Shown: piece after piece, positions 51,838-60,358 of the stretch
Layout: each line of letters begins with the position of its first letter
How positions within the stretch are numbered: the first letter of the stretch is position 1
From: Nannocystis pusilla
GTDB taxonomy: Bacteria > Myxococcota_A > Polyangia > Nannocystales > Nannocystaceae
DNA: 64,000 nucleotides
Assembly (NCBI RefSeq): GCF_026626665.1
Contig: NZ_JAPNKE010000002.1
Span: forward strand, 7,479,168-7,543,167
Direction of reading: 5' to 3'
Translations under genes and position numbers: made by a program
Notes under the pieces: generated by a model
The model's database searches: none
What the model saw: only the letters and a program-made list of their open reading frames with translations
What the model was told of the DNA's origin: nothing

Positions 51838-53406
51838 TCAGTCGGCCGGGTTGCTGCTGCTGTTGTTGCGGCCGCCGCCCTTGTTCTTGGTGCGGATCTC
51901 GAAGTGCTCGATGTGGAAGTCCTTGCGGCCCTGGATGTCGATGCCCTTCTGCAGCCGCTTGACCATGTTGTCGACCGCGGCGACCTCGGGGCCGTTCATC
52001 AGCTCGGCGACCGAGGGGGCGGCCTGGACGATGATGGTGTCGCCGACGAGGTGCGGCCCTTCGCGCCGGACCTCGCGCAAGATCTCGTAGCACATGGTGG
52101 ACGGGCTCTTCGTGTAGCCTTTACCGTTACAGACCTCGCAGGGGGCCGTCAACAGCCGCAGCAGCGACTCCTTGGTCCGCTTGCGGCTCATCTCGACCAG
52201 GCCCATCTCCGAGATCTTGGTGATGTGCGCCTTGGCGCGGTCGCGGCGCAGGACCTCCTGCAGCTTGCGGTAGACCTTGCGCCGGTTCGACTCCTTGTCC
52301 ATGTCGATGAAGTCGATGATGACGAGGCCGCCCAGGTTGCGCAGGCGCAGCTGGTCGGCCAGCTCCTCGGCCGCCTCGAGGTTGGTCTGCGTGATCGTCT
52401 CCTCGAGCGTCTTGCCCTTGGCCCCGACGAACTTGCCGGTGTTGACGTCGATCGCGGTCAGCGCCTCGCCCTGGTCGAACACGAGCGAGCCGCCGCTCTT
52501 GAGCTGGACCTTGCGCTCGAGCGCGCGGTTGATCTCGAGCTCGATGCCGTAGCCGTCGAAGATCGGCTCGCGCCCGGTGTACAGCTCGACGCGGTCGACC
52601 AGCTCGGGCATGAACGCGCCGATGAACCGCACCGCCTTGTCGTGGGCGATCCGGTCGTCGACGATGACCTTCTTGAACTCGGGCGTGAGGTTGTCGCGCA
52701 CGACCCGGAGCATGAGGTTGAGGTCGCGGTAGAGCAGCGCCGGCGCGCGCTGGTGGCGCTCGTTGAACTGGATGTTCTCCCACAGGCGCAGGAGGTAATC
52801 CATGTCGGCGCGGACCTGGCTGTTGCTCGCCGACTCGGCGACGGTGCGGACGATGAAGCCCGAGCCCGGCGGGCGCATCTGGTCGATGAGGCGGCGCAGC
52901 CGCCGGCGCTCGCGGTCGCCGGCGATCCGGCGCGAGATCCCGATGTGGCTGACCGTCGGCATGAACACGACGTTGCGCCCGGGCAGCGAGATGTACGTGG
53001 TGATCCGCGCGCCCTTGCTCGAGATCGGATCTTTCACGACCTGGACGAGGATCTCCTGGCCGGGGCGCACGAGCTCGGTGATGTCGCCGTGGCGACCGGT
53101 GCGGCGCGGCGCGACCTCGTCGTCGTCGTCACCGCCGAGCGCGCGGAGGGCCGCCTCTTTCTCGCCCTGGCCTCCCGGAGCGGCGATGTCGCCGGCGTAC
53201 AAGAACGCGGCCTTCTCCTCGCCGATGTCGACGAACGCGGCCTGCATGCCCGGCAGCACGCGCAGGACCTTGCCCTTGTACACGTTGCCGACCGTGCCGC
53301 GCTCGCGGTCGCGCTCGACGTAGTACTCGGAAAGGATCCCCTGTTCGATGAGAGCGACCCGCGTCTCGGGCCCATCGGCGTTGATGACAATGACGGAATC
53401 TGACAC
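51838..53406 (-). CDS. rng: Ribonuclease G/E family endoribonuclease
   Basis: The 522-residue protein starts at GTG 53406 (SDSVIVINADGPETRVALIEQG). The S1 domain contains an insertion rich in Asp (GGDDDDEVAPRRTGRHGDITEL). The catalytic Asp residues lie in ALTAIDVNTGKFVG and GGLVIIDFIDM, and the zinc-link motif is CEVCNGKG. It cleaves single-stranded RNA in rRNA and mRNA processing. It lacks the long C-terminal scaffold of RNase E, ending soon after the zinc link with a Gly/Asn-rich tail, so RNase G is the better name. Confidence 0.95.
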   Translation of the reverse strand: MSDSVIVINADGPETRVALIEQGILSEYYVERDRERGTVGNVYKGKVLRVLPGMQAAFVDIGEEKAAFLYAGDIAAPGGQGEKEAALRALGGDDDDEVAPRRTGRHGDITELVRPGQEILVQVVKDPISSKGARITTYISLPGRNVVFMPTVSHIGISRRIAGDRERRRLRRLIDQMRPPGSGFIVRTVAESASNSQVRADMDYLLRLWENIQFNERHQRAPALLYRDLNLMLRVVRDNLTPEFKKVIVDDRIAHDKAVRFIGAFMPELVDRVELYTGREPIFDGYGIELEINRALERKVQLKSGGSLVFDQGEALTAIDVNTGKFVGAKGKTLEETITQTNLEAAEELADQLRLRNLGGLVIIDFIDMDKESNRRKVYRKLQEVLRRDRAKAHITKISEMGLVEMSRKRTKESLLRLLTAPCEVCNGKGYTKSPSTMCYEILREVRREGPHLVGDTIIVQAAPSVAELMNGPEVAAVDNMVKRLQKGIDIQGRKDFHIEHFEIRTKNKGGGRNNSSSNPAD

Positions 53407-53629
53407 GGCGACCGGGCATTGGTAGCACAACCGGGGCGCCCGGTGACAACCGCGGACACGCGGGCCGAGCGCTCGCCGACCGCTGGCAAGTCGCCGCCCG
53501 AGGCCGCGGCCTGCCCGGGGGACCCGGGCGTGACCTGGAGCACCCCCGCGCGCCGGGCCGGCGAGGTCGCGCGGCGCGGGATTTTTCGACTTTCCTGGCC
53601 CGGCCGTCTTCTGTAGTGTTCCCCGCGCC

Positions 53630-54124
53630 ATGGCCTTCCAGTACCAACCGGGGATCTTCAAGACCACGAAGTTCCTGCCCGAGCACGAGGCGACCGTCGC
53701 CCCCAACCTGCTCATCCTTATCCGCACCGACGCCGAGTTCGCGCCCGCCTCGGTCCTGCTGCCGGTGCAGAACATCCACAACCAGTGGCGCTTCCAGATG
53801 CCCGGGGTGAAGGTCCCGAAGGTCGACTACGGCTGGGGCTCGTCGCTCGTCAAGCTGCCGCACGAGGGCTTTTACCGGCTGACCCGGGAGTTCAAGTTCG
53901 GCGACAACGGCCGCTGGCTGCCCAACGCGATCGTCCAGCTCGGCTACACCCGCGGCGCCGAGCCCATCCTCTTTATCGCCCAGCGCCGCAACCCGCTGGT
54001 GGCCAACGACCTGTTCTTCAGCGACAAGGGCGTCAAGGTCGAGCTCAGCGACATCACCGGCAACAACGCGATGCTCGAGGCGCTGACCTGGTTCCAGGAG
54101 CAGGAAGGCGCTGCCAAGCGCTGA
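53630..54124 (+). CDS. Conserved protein of unknown function
   Basis: The 164-residue protein (ATG 53630) is mainly beta-strand, with aromatic-rich segments (NQWRFQMPGVKVPKVDYGWGSSL, EGFYRLTREFKFGDNGRWLP, EPILFIAQRR) and no signal or membrane segment. I recognise no family. High GC3 coding bias supports a real gene. TAGTGT lies 17 bases before the ATG, a possible -10 box. It converges with the small gene at 54149. Confidence 0.75.
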   Translation: MAFQYQPGIFKTTKFLPEHEATVAPNLLILIRTDAEFAPASVLLPVQNIHNQWRFQMPGVKVPKVDYGWGSSLVKLPHEGFYRLTREFKFGDNGRWLPNAIVQLGYTRGAEPILFIAQRRNPLVANDLFFSDKGVKVELSDITGNNAMLEALTWFQEQEGAAKR

Positions 54125-54130
54125 CCGCCG

Positions 54131-54169
54131 CGCCCGACCCCGGCCCCATCAGGCCGAGCGGGTCGGGCG
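54131..54169. terminator. Bidirectional terminator overlapping a gene end
   Basis: CGCCCGACC (54131-54139) pairs with GGTCGGGCG (54161-54169). The minus-strand gene stops at 54149 inside the hairpin, and the plus-strand gene stops just before it. Confidence 0.65.
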
Positions 54170-54457
54170 GTTCTCTTCGGTGATCTCGTCGCCGACCTCG
54201 ACGCGGATCGTCTGGCCCTTCTGGCCGCGGGCCTGGATCCGCTGCAACAACATCGCACTGGCGCCGCCCTGGTTGATCCAGCCCTCGTCGGACTCGTCGA
54301 CGACCTTGTTGAACACGACGATCCGCAAGGGCACCGGCGGCGTCACCCGCAGGCCGTTCCGCTGCCAGTAGAAGAACGGGCTGTACCACAGCGTGTCGAT
54401 GGTCTCCCACTCGTCGTCGGTGCGGAACGTGTGGCTCTTGATATGCATCTCGGCCAT
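54149..54457 (-). CDS. Small protein of unknown function
   Basis: The protein has 102 residues from ATG 54457 (AEMHIKSHTFRTDDEWETID). It is rich in Trp and charged residues (LWYSPFFYWQRNGLRV, ESDEGWINQGGASAMLLQRI, IRVEVGDEITEENRP). It has no signal peptide and no family I recognise. Convergent with the 53630 gene and divergent from the FAD oxidoreductase. Confidence 0.7.
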   Translation of the reverse strand: MAEMHIKSHTFRTDDEWETIDTLWYSPFFYWQRNGLRVTPPVPLRIVVFNKVVDESDEGWINQGGASAMLLQRIQARGQKGQTIRVEVGDEITEENRPTRSA

Positions 54458-54548
54458 AGGCGGGCTTCCCCGTGGGGGTTTAAACCTCGCGGCCCCGCCA
54501 GGCAAGCGACGCCGTGTCGCAGGTAGCCGCGCCTGCTAAGGTTCGCGC

Positions 54549-55634
54549 GTGACCGGCGTGGACCAGGTCGACGTCGTCGTCGTCGGCGCCGGCGTGGTCG
54601 GCTGCGCGGTCGCGTCGACCCTCGCGCGCCGCGGCCACGAGGTGCTCGTGCTCGAACGCGAGGCCAAGGAGGGCACCGGAGTGTCGAGCCGCAACAGCGG
54701 CGTGATCCACTCCGGCCTCTACTACCCGCCGGCCTCGCTCAAGGCCGAGACCTGTCTGCGAGGACAGGAACTTTTGTACAGTTGGTGCGCGGCCCACGGG
54801 GTGAGTCATGCGCGCCTCGGCAAGCTGGTGATCGCCCGCACGGCCGACGAAGAAGTTGCGTTGCAGGCGCTCGCCGCCGACGCGGATGCGGCCGGGGCGC
54901 GAGGCTGCGTGCTCGTCGGCGCGGCCGCGGTGCGGGCGCGCGAGCCCGAGCTGCCGGACGTGCGGGCGGCGCTGTGGTGCCCGAACACCGGGATCGTGGA
55001 TGTCCACGGGCTGTGCGCCTCGCTACGGGCCGACGCCGAGGCGCACGGGGCGGTGTTCGGGGTGCGCACGCGGGTGTTCGCGGCCGAGGTCGCGGGCAGC
55101 GCCGTGGCACTACAGACGACGCGCGGGCCGATCTCGGCGGCGCGGGTGGTCAACGCCGCCGGGCTGCACGCGGACGAATTGGCGACGATGTTGGGGGCGG
55201 AGTCACCGCGCATCTTTCCGTGCCGCGGCGACTACTTCAGCCTGAAAACGCGGGCGCGCTACCGCCACCTCATCTATCCGGTGCGAGCGCGCGGCGCGGC
55301 CGGCCTCGGCGTGCACCTCACCCTCGACCTGGCGGGCGCGTATCGACTCGGACCTGACGTCACGTACGTCGAGGCGCGCGACGACTTCGGCCCGGCGGCG
55401 CACAAGCGGGCCGCGTTTCATCGCGCCGCGTGTGCCTTGCTGGGGCCGATCGCCGAGGACCAGCTCGCCTACGATGGTTGCGGGATCCGCCCCAAGCTGC
55501 GCGGCCCCGACGAGCCGGCCGAGCGCGACTTCGCGGTCTTCGCCAGCCCCGGCTGCGTCCACCTCGTCGGCATCGAGTCGCCCGGCCTGACCGCCGCGCT
55601 GGCGCTGGCCGAGCGGGTGTCCGCGCTGCTGTGA
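54549..55634 (+). CDS. FAD-dependent oxidoreductase, L-2-hydroxyglutarate oxidase (LhgO/YgaF)-like
   Basis: GTG at 54549 starts a Rossmann FAD motif (VDVVVVGAGVVGCAVASTLA), followed by SSRNSGVIHSGLYYPPASLKA, which is highly characteristic of the L-2-hydroxyglutarate dehydrogenase family, PCRGDYFSL, GLGVHLTLDL and the C-terminal FAD motif HLVGIESPGLTAALALAE. The length of 361 residues is slightly short for LhgO (about 400). It would oxidise L-2-hydroxyglutarate to 2-oxoglutarate. A hairpin element (54751-54768) is embedded in the coding sequence at TCLRGQEL. Confidence 0.88.
   Translation: MTGVDQVDVVVVGAGVVGCAVASTLARRGHEVLVLEREAKEGTGVSSRNSGVIHSGLYYPPASLKAETCLRGQELLYSWCAAHGVSHARLGKLVIARTADEEVALQALAADADAAGARGCVLVGAAAVRAREPELPDVRAALWCPNTGIVDVHGLCASLRADAEAHGAVFGVRTRVFAAEVAGSAVALQTTRGPISAARVVNAAGLHADELATMLGAESPRIFPCRGDYFSLKTRARYRHLIYPVRARGAAGLGVHLTLDLAGAYRLGPDVTYVEARDDFGPAAHKRAAFHRAACALLGPIAEDQLAYDGCGIRPKLRGPDEPAERDFAVFASPGCVHLVGIESPGLTAALALAERVSALL
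54751..54768. repeat. 14-bp hairpin element inside the FAD oxidoreductase gene
   Basis: CCTGTCTGCGAGGA (54751) is followed in phase by CAGG (54765), pairing CCTGTC with GACAGG. The protein shows no extra residues there relative to what I recall of the family, so it may be chance or a substitution rather than an insertion. Confidence 0.45.
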
Positions 55635-55635
55635 C

Positions 55636-56424
55636 TCAGGGCTTCTCGATGCGGCAGAGGATGGCGGTGATGTTGTCGCCGCCGCCGGCGTCGTTGGCGG
55701 CCTTGATCAGCTCGTTGCAGCTGGTGTCGAGGCTGTCGCGGGCGGTGATGATCTCGAGCAGGACGCGGTCGTCGAGCATGCCGCTGAGGCCGTCGCTGCA
55801 CAGGAGGAACACGTCGCCGACCTTGAAGGCGTCGAAGATGACGTCGACGTGGACCTGGTCGGCGAGGCCGAGGGCTCTGACCACCACGTTCTTCTGGGGG
55901 AAGTGGACCCCTTCGTCGCCGCTCAATTCCTTCATGCGGAGGTAGTCGTTGAGCAGCGAGTGGTCCTCGGTGAGCATCTGAATCCGGCCTTCGCGGATCC
56001 GGTAGACCCGGCTGTCGCCGACGTGGCCGATGAAGAAGCGGCCCTGGTTGAAGTAGATGGCGTCGACGGTGCAGCCCATGCCCTTCTTGCTGCCGTCGGC
56101 GGCGGCCGTCTCGAAGATGTTCGAGTTGGCGAGCTGGATGGCGACGCTCATGCGCTGCTTCTCGATCTCGAGCGAGGGCAGCTTGAACGGCCAGGTGTTG
56201 GGGCCGCTGCGGGCGGTGTCGCGGTAGTGCTGGTCGATGGTCTCGACGGTGATCCGGCTGGCGACGTCGCCGGCGGCGTGGCCACCCATGCCGTCGGACA
56301 CGACCGCGAGGGCCATCTCGCGCGGGATCAGCAGGCTGTCTTCGTTGTGGGCGCGGACCAGGCCGATGTCGGTCTTGCCGGCGAAGCGGACCCGATGCGG
56401 GCCGACCATGAAGCTGATGCTCAT
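55636..56424 (-). CDS. PP2C-family serine/threonine protein phosphatase
   Basis: The 262-residue protein has the PPM motifs: GLVRAHNEDSL, ALAVVSDGMGGHAAGDVAS (metal-binding DGMGGH), GCTVDAIYFNQGRFFIGHVGDSRVYRIREG, LTEDHSL, FLLCSDGLSGML and GGGDNITAILCRI. It is a soluble Mn/Mg-dependent phosphatase that probably opposes Ser/Thr kinases and so controls FHA-domain binding. Kinases are not in this window, but two FHA proteins are. It converges with the FAD oxidoreductase gene. Confidence 0.93.
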   Translation of the reverse strand: MSISFMVGPHRVRFAGKTDIGLVRAHNEDSLLIPREMALAVVSDGMGGHAAGDVASRITVETIDQHYRDTARSGPNTWPFKLPSLEIEKQRMSVAIQLANSNIFETAAADGSKKGMGCTVDAIYFNQGRFFIGHVGDSRVYRIREGRIQMLTEDHSLLNDYLRMKELSGDEGVHFPQKNVVVRALGLADQVHVDVIFDAFKVGDVFLLCSDGLSGMLDDRVLLEIITARDSLDTSCNELIKAANDAGGGDNITAILCRIEKP

Positions 56425-56474
56425 GCGAGGCCAAACGTAGCAGGCCGGCGCGCCGAAGTGCTAGCATCGAAGCC

Positions 56475-58118
56475 ATGGAGACGGCCCCGCCGAGCGCCGA
56501 CCCGCAGGTCGTCGACCTGGCCAGGATGAGCCTGCCCCGGCTCATGTTCGCGCTGCTGCACCGCCGCTTCACCGGGACGATCAGCCTCACGCCGCCGGCC
56601 GCGGACGTGCCGGGCCGGAGCGCCGACGCCGGCGCGCGGCGGGTGTGGTTTCAGGGCGGGATGCCGATCTTCACCGACTTTTCCAGCCCGCACGACTCGA
56701 TCGGCCAGGTCCTCGTCGATCTCGGGCTCATCGAGCCGGCGGAGCGCGACCGCGCGATGGCCGAACTGGCCCGTCTGGCCCAGCCGGGGGCCCCCCGTGA
56801 GCGTTTCGGCCATTACCTGGTGCGCCGCCGCCTCCTCACCGGCGGCCAGCTCCGCAAGGCGCTGCGCGTCCAGTGCGCGCGCAAGGTGGTCCACCTGTTC
56901 GCCCTGCGCACCGGCACGGTGCAGATCGTCGCCGGCGACGCCGCCGCCGCCGAGACCGACGCCTCGCAGCCGACCCAGGTCAACAGCCTCGAGCTCATCC
57001 ACGCCGGCGTGGTCGCCCACTTCGACCCACGCCGGATCGCCGCCGAGATGGGCCTCCTGCTCGACGGCCCGCTGCGCCTGCGCTCGTCGTTCGACCGCTA
57101 CCGCAACCAGTTCCACTTCTCCAAGGGCGACGAGGCGATCGCCGACGCCCTCCGCCCCGGCAACCTCTACGTCACCGACGTCGCCCGCCTGTCCGGTCAG
57201 CCCGAGGCCCGCGTCGCCGCGGTCGTCTACACCCTGTGGGCCTGTCAAATGCTGAAGTCGGCCAACGCGCCGCCCGAGCAGGCGACCGGGCCGAACGCCA
57301 CCCTGCCCGAAGCGACAGGTTCTTCGATACCTGTCCTCAAGAACAGCAAGCCCGCCGGCCGCGAGAGCCTGCGCGCCGCCGAGTTCGCCGGCGAGCTCGA
57401 GCGCCTCGAGGCTGCCATCGCCGGCGGCGCCAACGCGTTCGACCTGCTCGGCCTGGCGACCACCGCCGACCGGGCCCAGATCCGCGCGGCCTGGCACGTG
57501 CTGAGCCGGCGCTTCCACCCCGACAGCCTGCCGCACCAGGGCCTCGCCCACCTGCGCGAGCGCTCGCAGGCGGTGTTCGCCGCGCTGAGCGAGGCCTACC
57601 AGCGGCTGTCCGACGACGCCCAGCGCGAGCAGATCGTCGCGCTGCTGCGCGGCGGCCAGCCGCTCACGCGCGGCCCCGCGGGCCCGAGCGCGCAGCAAGT
57701 GCTCGAGAGCGAAGTGGTGGTCCGCGAGGGCGACAAGCTGCTGCGCGCCGGCAACTTCGACCGCGCGCTCGAGCGCTACCGCGCCGCGGCGGCGCTCAAC
57801 CCCGAGGAGCTCGAGATCCGCGCCGCCCTGGCGTGGTGCGAGTACCAACTGGCCGCCGACAAGGCCGCGCTCCGCGACACCACCCGCGCGGCGCTGTTCG
57901 AGGTCCTGGCCCGCCAGCCGCGCTGCGTCCGCGCCCACTACGACCTGGGCCTGCTGTCCCTCGGGTCAGGCGACGACGAACAAGCGCTGCTGCACTTTAA
58001 TCAAGTGCTCGAGCTGGAGCCCGACAGCATCGACGCGAAGCGGCAGATCCACGCGATCCAGCTGCGCCGCTCGACGCCCGAAGGGCCGCGACGCAAGCTG
58101 TTCGGCCCGCGCAGGTGA
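56475..58118 (+). CDS. PATAN (DUF4388)-DnaJ-TPR protein
   Basis: The 547-residue protein has an N-terminal PATAN/DUF4388-like domain (about 15-240: MSLPRLMFALLHRRFTGTISL, RRVWFQGGMPIF, IGQVLVDLGLI, GHYLVRRRLLTGGQLRKAL). A disordered linker containing three 14-bp repeat units follows. Next is a J domain at about 325-395 (NAFDLLGLATTADRAQIRAAW, FHPDS as HPD) and TPR-like helices to the end (LLRAGNFDRALERYRAAAALNP, HYDLGLLSLGSGDDEQALLHF). PATAN domains are linked to regulatory networks in delta-proteobacteria; fused to a J domain this could deliver a client or partner to Hsp70. It is divergent from the PP2C gene. Confidence 0.87.
   Translation: METAPPSADPQVVDLARMSLPRLMFALLHRRFTGTISLTPPAADVPGRSADAGARRVWFQGGMPIFTDFSSPHDSIGQVLVDLGLIEPAERDRAMAELARLAQPGAPRERFGHYLVRRRLLTGGQLRKALRVQCARKVVHLFALRTGTVQIVAGDAAAAETDASQPTQVNSLELIHAGVVAHFDPRRIAAEMGLLLDGPLRLRSSFDRYRNQFHFSKGDEAIADALRPGNLYVTDVARLSGQPEARVAAVVYTLWACQMLKSANAPPEQATGPNATLPEATGSSIPVLKNSKPAGRESLRAAEFAGELERLEAAIAGGANAFDLLGLATTADRAQIRAAWHVLSRRFHPDSLPHQGLAHLRERSQAVFAALSEAYQRLSDDAQREQIVALLRGGQPLTRGPAGPSAQQVLESEVVVREGDKLLRAGNFDRALERYRAAAALNPEELEIRAALAWCEYQLAADKAALRDTTRAALFEVLARQPRCVRAHYDLGLLSLGSGDDEQALLHFNQVLELEPDSIDAKRQIHAIQLRRSTPEGPRRKLFGPRR
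57302..57347. repeat. 14-bp hairpin repeat, three units, in the PATAN-DnaJ linker
   Basis: CCTGCCCGAAGCGA (57302), CAGGTTCTTCGATA (57316) and CCTGTCCTCAAGAA (57330) are in exact phase, with a further CAGC at 57344. Three units are 42 bp, keeping frame. They code PEATGSSIPVLKNS between domains. Confidence 0.75.
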
Positions 58119-58203
58119 CGGCGCCTGGCCGCTGACCGCTCGTGATGATTCGGCGCGCCGTGGCGCTCGACACATGATGCCTGCGAAGGCGCCTGTCGCT
58201 GCA

Positions 58204-58273
58204 CATGTGGCGAGAGACATGCCCCTTTCGACCTTACCTCGCGGACATGTCCCCTCGGGCATGTCCCATGGAA
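58204..58273. repeat. 14-bp hairpin-repeat array, 5 units
   Basis: Units begin at 58204, 58218, 58232, 58246 and 58260: CATGTGGCGAGAGA, CATGCCCCTTTCGA, CCTTACCTCGCGGA, CATGTCCCCTCGGG and CATGTCCCATGGAA. The array lies between convergent genes and ends 3 bases before the stop of the minus-strand gene at 58277. Confidence 0.85.
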
Positions 58274-58276
58274 CAG

Positions 58277-59251
58277 TCACAGCCCGTAGCGGCAGTTCTT
58301 CACGCAGGTCTCGTTGTGCCGGCCGGCCGCCGCCTCGAGCTCTGCCGGTTTGAAATCGTCCTTGAGCACCTCGGCGGTGTCTTCCCAGTCGCGGCGGACG
58401 TAGTAGCGGGCGGCGAGGCCGAGCATGTCGGCGTCGAACTGGGGCTGGACCGTGCGGGCGTTGGCGCGGATCTGGTAGGCCCCGACGCGCTCGCGGCCGG
58501 CCGAGGCGACCAGCGTCGTCTGGTTGCCGGTCTCGCTGACGAAGCTGTAGCGCTGGGGGAACACGGCCGAGGTGGTCTCGCGGTCGTGCGGGTACATGCG
58601 CGTGACGTTGTGGAGGTTGGCGACCACCACGCCGTCGGGCGCCAGGCGGGCCAGGCAGGCGCGGTAGAACTCCGCGGTCTTGAGGTGGTAGGGCACGAAC
58701 ACGCCGCGGAAGGCGTCGAGCATGATCATGTCCCAGCGGACATCCGCGGCCGCGCGCTCGACGAACAGCCGCGCGTCGGCCACGTGGACGCGGTAGCGCG
58801 GGTCGTCCTTCGGCACGTCGAAGAACTCCTGGGCCAGGCGCACCACCTCCAGGTCGATGTCGACCGCGTCGATCTCGAGCTCGGGGAAGCGGGCCTTCAA
58901 GTAGTTGCTCATGCCGCCGCCGCCGAGGCCGAGCATCAGCAGACGGCGCGGGCGCGGCTGCAGCAGGAAGCCGGCCATCATCGTCCGCGTGTAGTCGAGA
59001 TCGAGGCTCTGCGGGCGCGAGCGGTCGTGGCGCGACTCGATGAACTGGGTGCCGTCGTCGCCGACGAAGTACATGGTGCGGACCGTGCCGCTCTCGGCCA
59101 CGCGGATCCGGTTGTAGCGCGACACGGCCTCGGCGAGCACCGTCTCGGCCGCCGCGGCCGGGCGCGCGATCGCAGCTGCCCCGAAGGCCAGGCTGCCGCC
59201 GCCGAGGAGCAAGAGGCCGCGGCGCGAGAGCGAGGGCGAGGCGAGGGTCAC
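58277..59251 (-). CDS. Tat-exported spermidine synthase-like protein (paralogue 1)
   Basis: GTG at 59251 begins a twin-arginine-type leader (SLSRRGLLLLGGGSLAFGAAA). The mature domain is a PABS/spermidine-synthase-like Rossmann fold: RRLLMLGLGGGGMSNYLK, IDAVDIDLEVVRLAQEFF, VADARLFVE, WDMIMLDAFRG. The C-terminus ends with a CxxxC pair (CVKNC). Its length is 324 residues. Spermidine synthases are cytoplasmic and use decarboxylated SAM; an exported homologue must have a different role, which I cannot name. It follows a close paralogue at 38 bp. Confidence 0.87.
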   Translation of the reverse strand: MTLASPSLSRRGLLLLGGGSLAFGAAAIARPAAAAETVLAEAVSRYNRIRVAESGTVRTMYFVGDDGTQFIESRHDRSRPQSLDLDYTRTMMAGFLLQPRPRRLLMLGLGGGGMSNYLKARFPELEIDAVDIDLEVVRLAQEFFDVPKDDPRYRVHVADARLFVERAAADVRWDMIMLDAFRGVFVPYHLKTAEFYRACLARLAPDGVVVANLHNVTRMYPHDRETTSAVFPQRYSFVSETGNQTTLVASAGRERVGAYQIRANARTVQPQFDADMLGLAARYYVRRDWEDTAEVLKDDFKPAELEAAAGRHNETCVKNCRYGL

Positions 59252-59289
59252 GGCCAGAACATAGCCCGAGCGCCGGCCCGGCGGTAGCG

Positions 59290-60279
59290 CTAGCGGTACT
59301 TGCAGCCGCGCAGGCACGAGCCGTTGTTGCGCTCGGCGGCGGCGGCCAGGTTGTCGGCGGGGAAGTCGTCGCGCAGCACCTGCGCCCGCTCCCAGTCGCG
59401 GCGGGCGTAGTAGCGGGCCGCCAGGCCCAGCATGTCGACGTCGTCGAAGCGCGGCTGGATTTGGCGGGCGTTGGCGCGGAGGGCGTAGACGCCGAGGCGC
59501 GCGGGGGCGGCGCTGGCGACCAGAGTGGTTTGATTGCCGGCCTCGCTGAGGAAGCTGTAACAGCTCGGGTAGACCGCGGCGATCGTCTCGCGGTCGTGCG
59601 GGTACATGCGCGTGACGTTGTGGAGGTTGGCGACCGCGACCCCGCCGTCGGCCAGCCGCTTCAGGACCTCGCCGTGGAACTCGGCGGTCTTGAGGTGCAG
59701 CGGGACCTGGACCCCGCGGAACGCGTCGAGCACGATCATGTCCCAGCGCTGGTCCGCCGGCGCGCGCTGGAGGAACAGCCGGGCGTCGGCCACGTGGACG
59801 CGGTACGACGGGTCGGCCGTCGGCACGCCGAAGAACCCCTGGGCCAGGCGCACCACCTCTGGGTCGATGTCGACCGCCTCGAGCTCGAGCCCGGGCAGGC
59901 GTTCGTGGAAGTAGCCGGGCAGCGCGCCGCCGCCGAGGCCGAGCACGAGGATCCGCCGCGGCTCGGGGTGGACGACGAAGCCCGCCAGCATGGTGCGGAA
60001 GACGTCGAGGTCGAGGCTGCGCCGGTGCGCCACGTCGATGCGGGTCTCGATGTACTGCGTGCCGTCGTCGGCGATGAACAGCATCGTCCGCACCGAGCCG
60101 CGCTCGACCACGCGCACGTGGTTGTAGCGCGAGCGGCCCTCGCCGAGGACGCGCTCGCCTGTCCCCGAGGACATATTATTGCCCGGCCCGGCCGCCCGGA
60201 CCGCGCGCGCCGGCAGCACACCGCCGAGGCCGGTGACCGCCGCTCCGCCGAGCTGCTGGAGAAAGCTCCGCCGCTGCAC
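59290..60279 (-). CDS. Tat-exported spermidine synthase-like protein (paralogue 2)
   Basis: The 329-residue protein from ATG 60279 has a Tat signal (MQRRSFLQQLGGAAVTGLGG). Its domain matches the neighbour: RRILVLGLGGGALPGYFH, LEAVDIDPEVVRLAQGFFG, WDMIVLDAFRGVQVPLHLKTAEF, NLHNVTRMYPHDRET, and it also ends with a CxxxC pair (CLRGC). The segment after the signal, NNMSSGTGE, is coded by a 14-bp hairpin unit (60158). It is probably the first gene of a two-gene operon. Confidence 0.87.
   Translation of the reverse strand: MQRRSFLQQLGGAAVTGLGGVLPARAVRAAGPGNNMSSGTGERVLGEGRSRYNHVRVVERGSVRTMLFIADDGTQYIETRIDVAHRRSLDLDVFRTMLAGFVVHPEPRRILVLGLGGGALPGYFHERLPGLELEAVDIDPEVVRLAQGFFGVPTADPSYRVHVADARLFLQRAPADQRWDMIVLDAFRGVQVPLHLKTAEFHGEVLKRLADGGVAVANLHNVTRMYPHDRETIAAVYPSCYSFLSEAGNQTTLVASAAPARLGVYALRANARQIQPRFDDVDMLGLAARYYARRDWERAQVLRDDFPADNLAAAAERNNGSCLRGCKYR
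60158..60175. repeat. 14-bp hairpin element just after a Tat signal
   Basis: CCTGTCCCCGAGGA (60158) is followed in phase by CATA (60172). TGTCC and GGACA pair around CCGA. It codes residues between the signal peptide and the folded domain. Confidence 0.6.
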
Positions 60280-60358
60280 GCGGGCGACTGTAGCGCACCG
60301 CCCGGGCGCCGCGCCGCAAACTTGGCCGGCGCTGAAGACCGTGGCATAGGCCGCGGTC

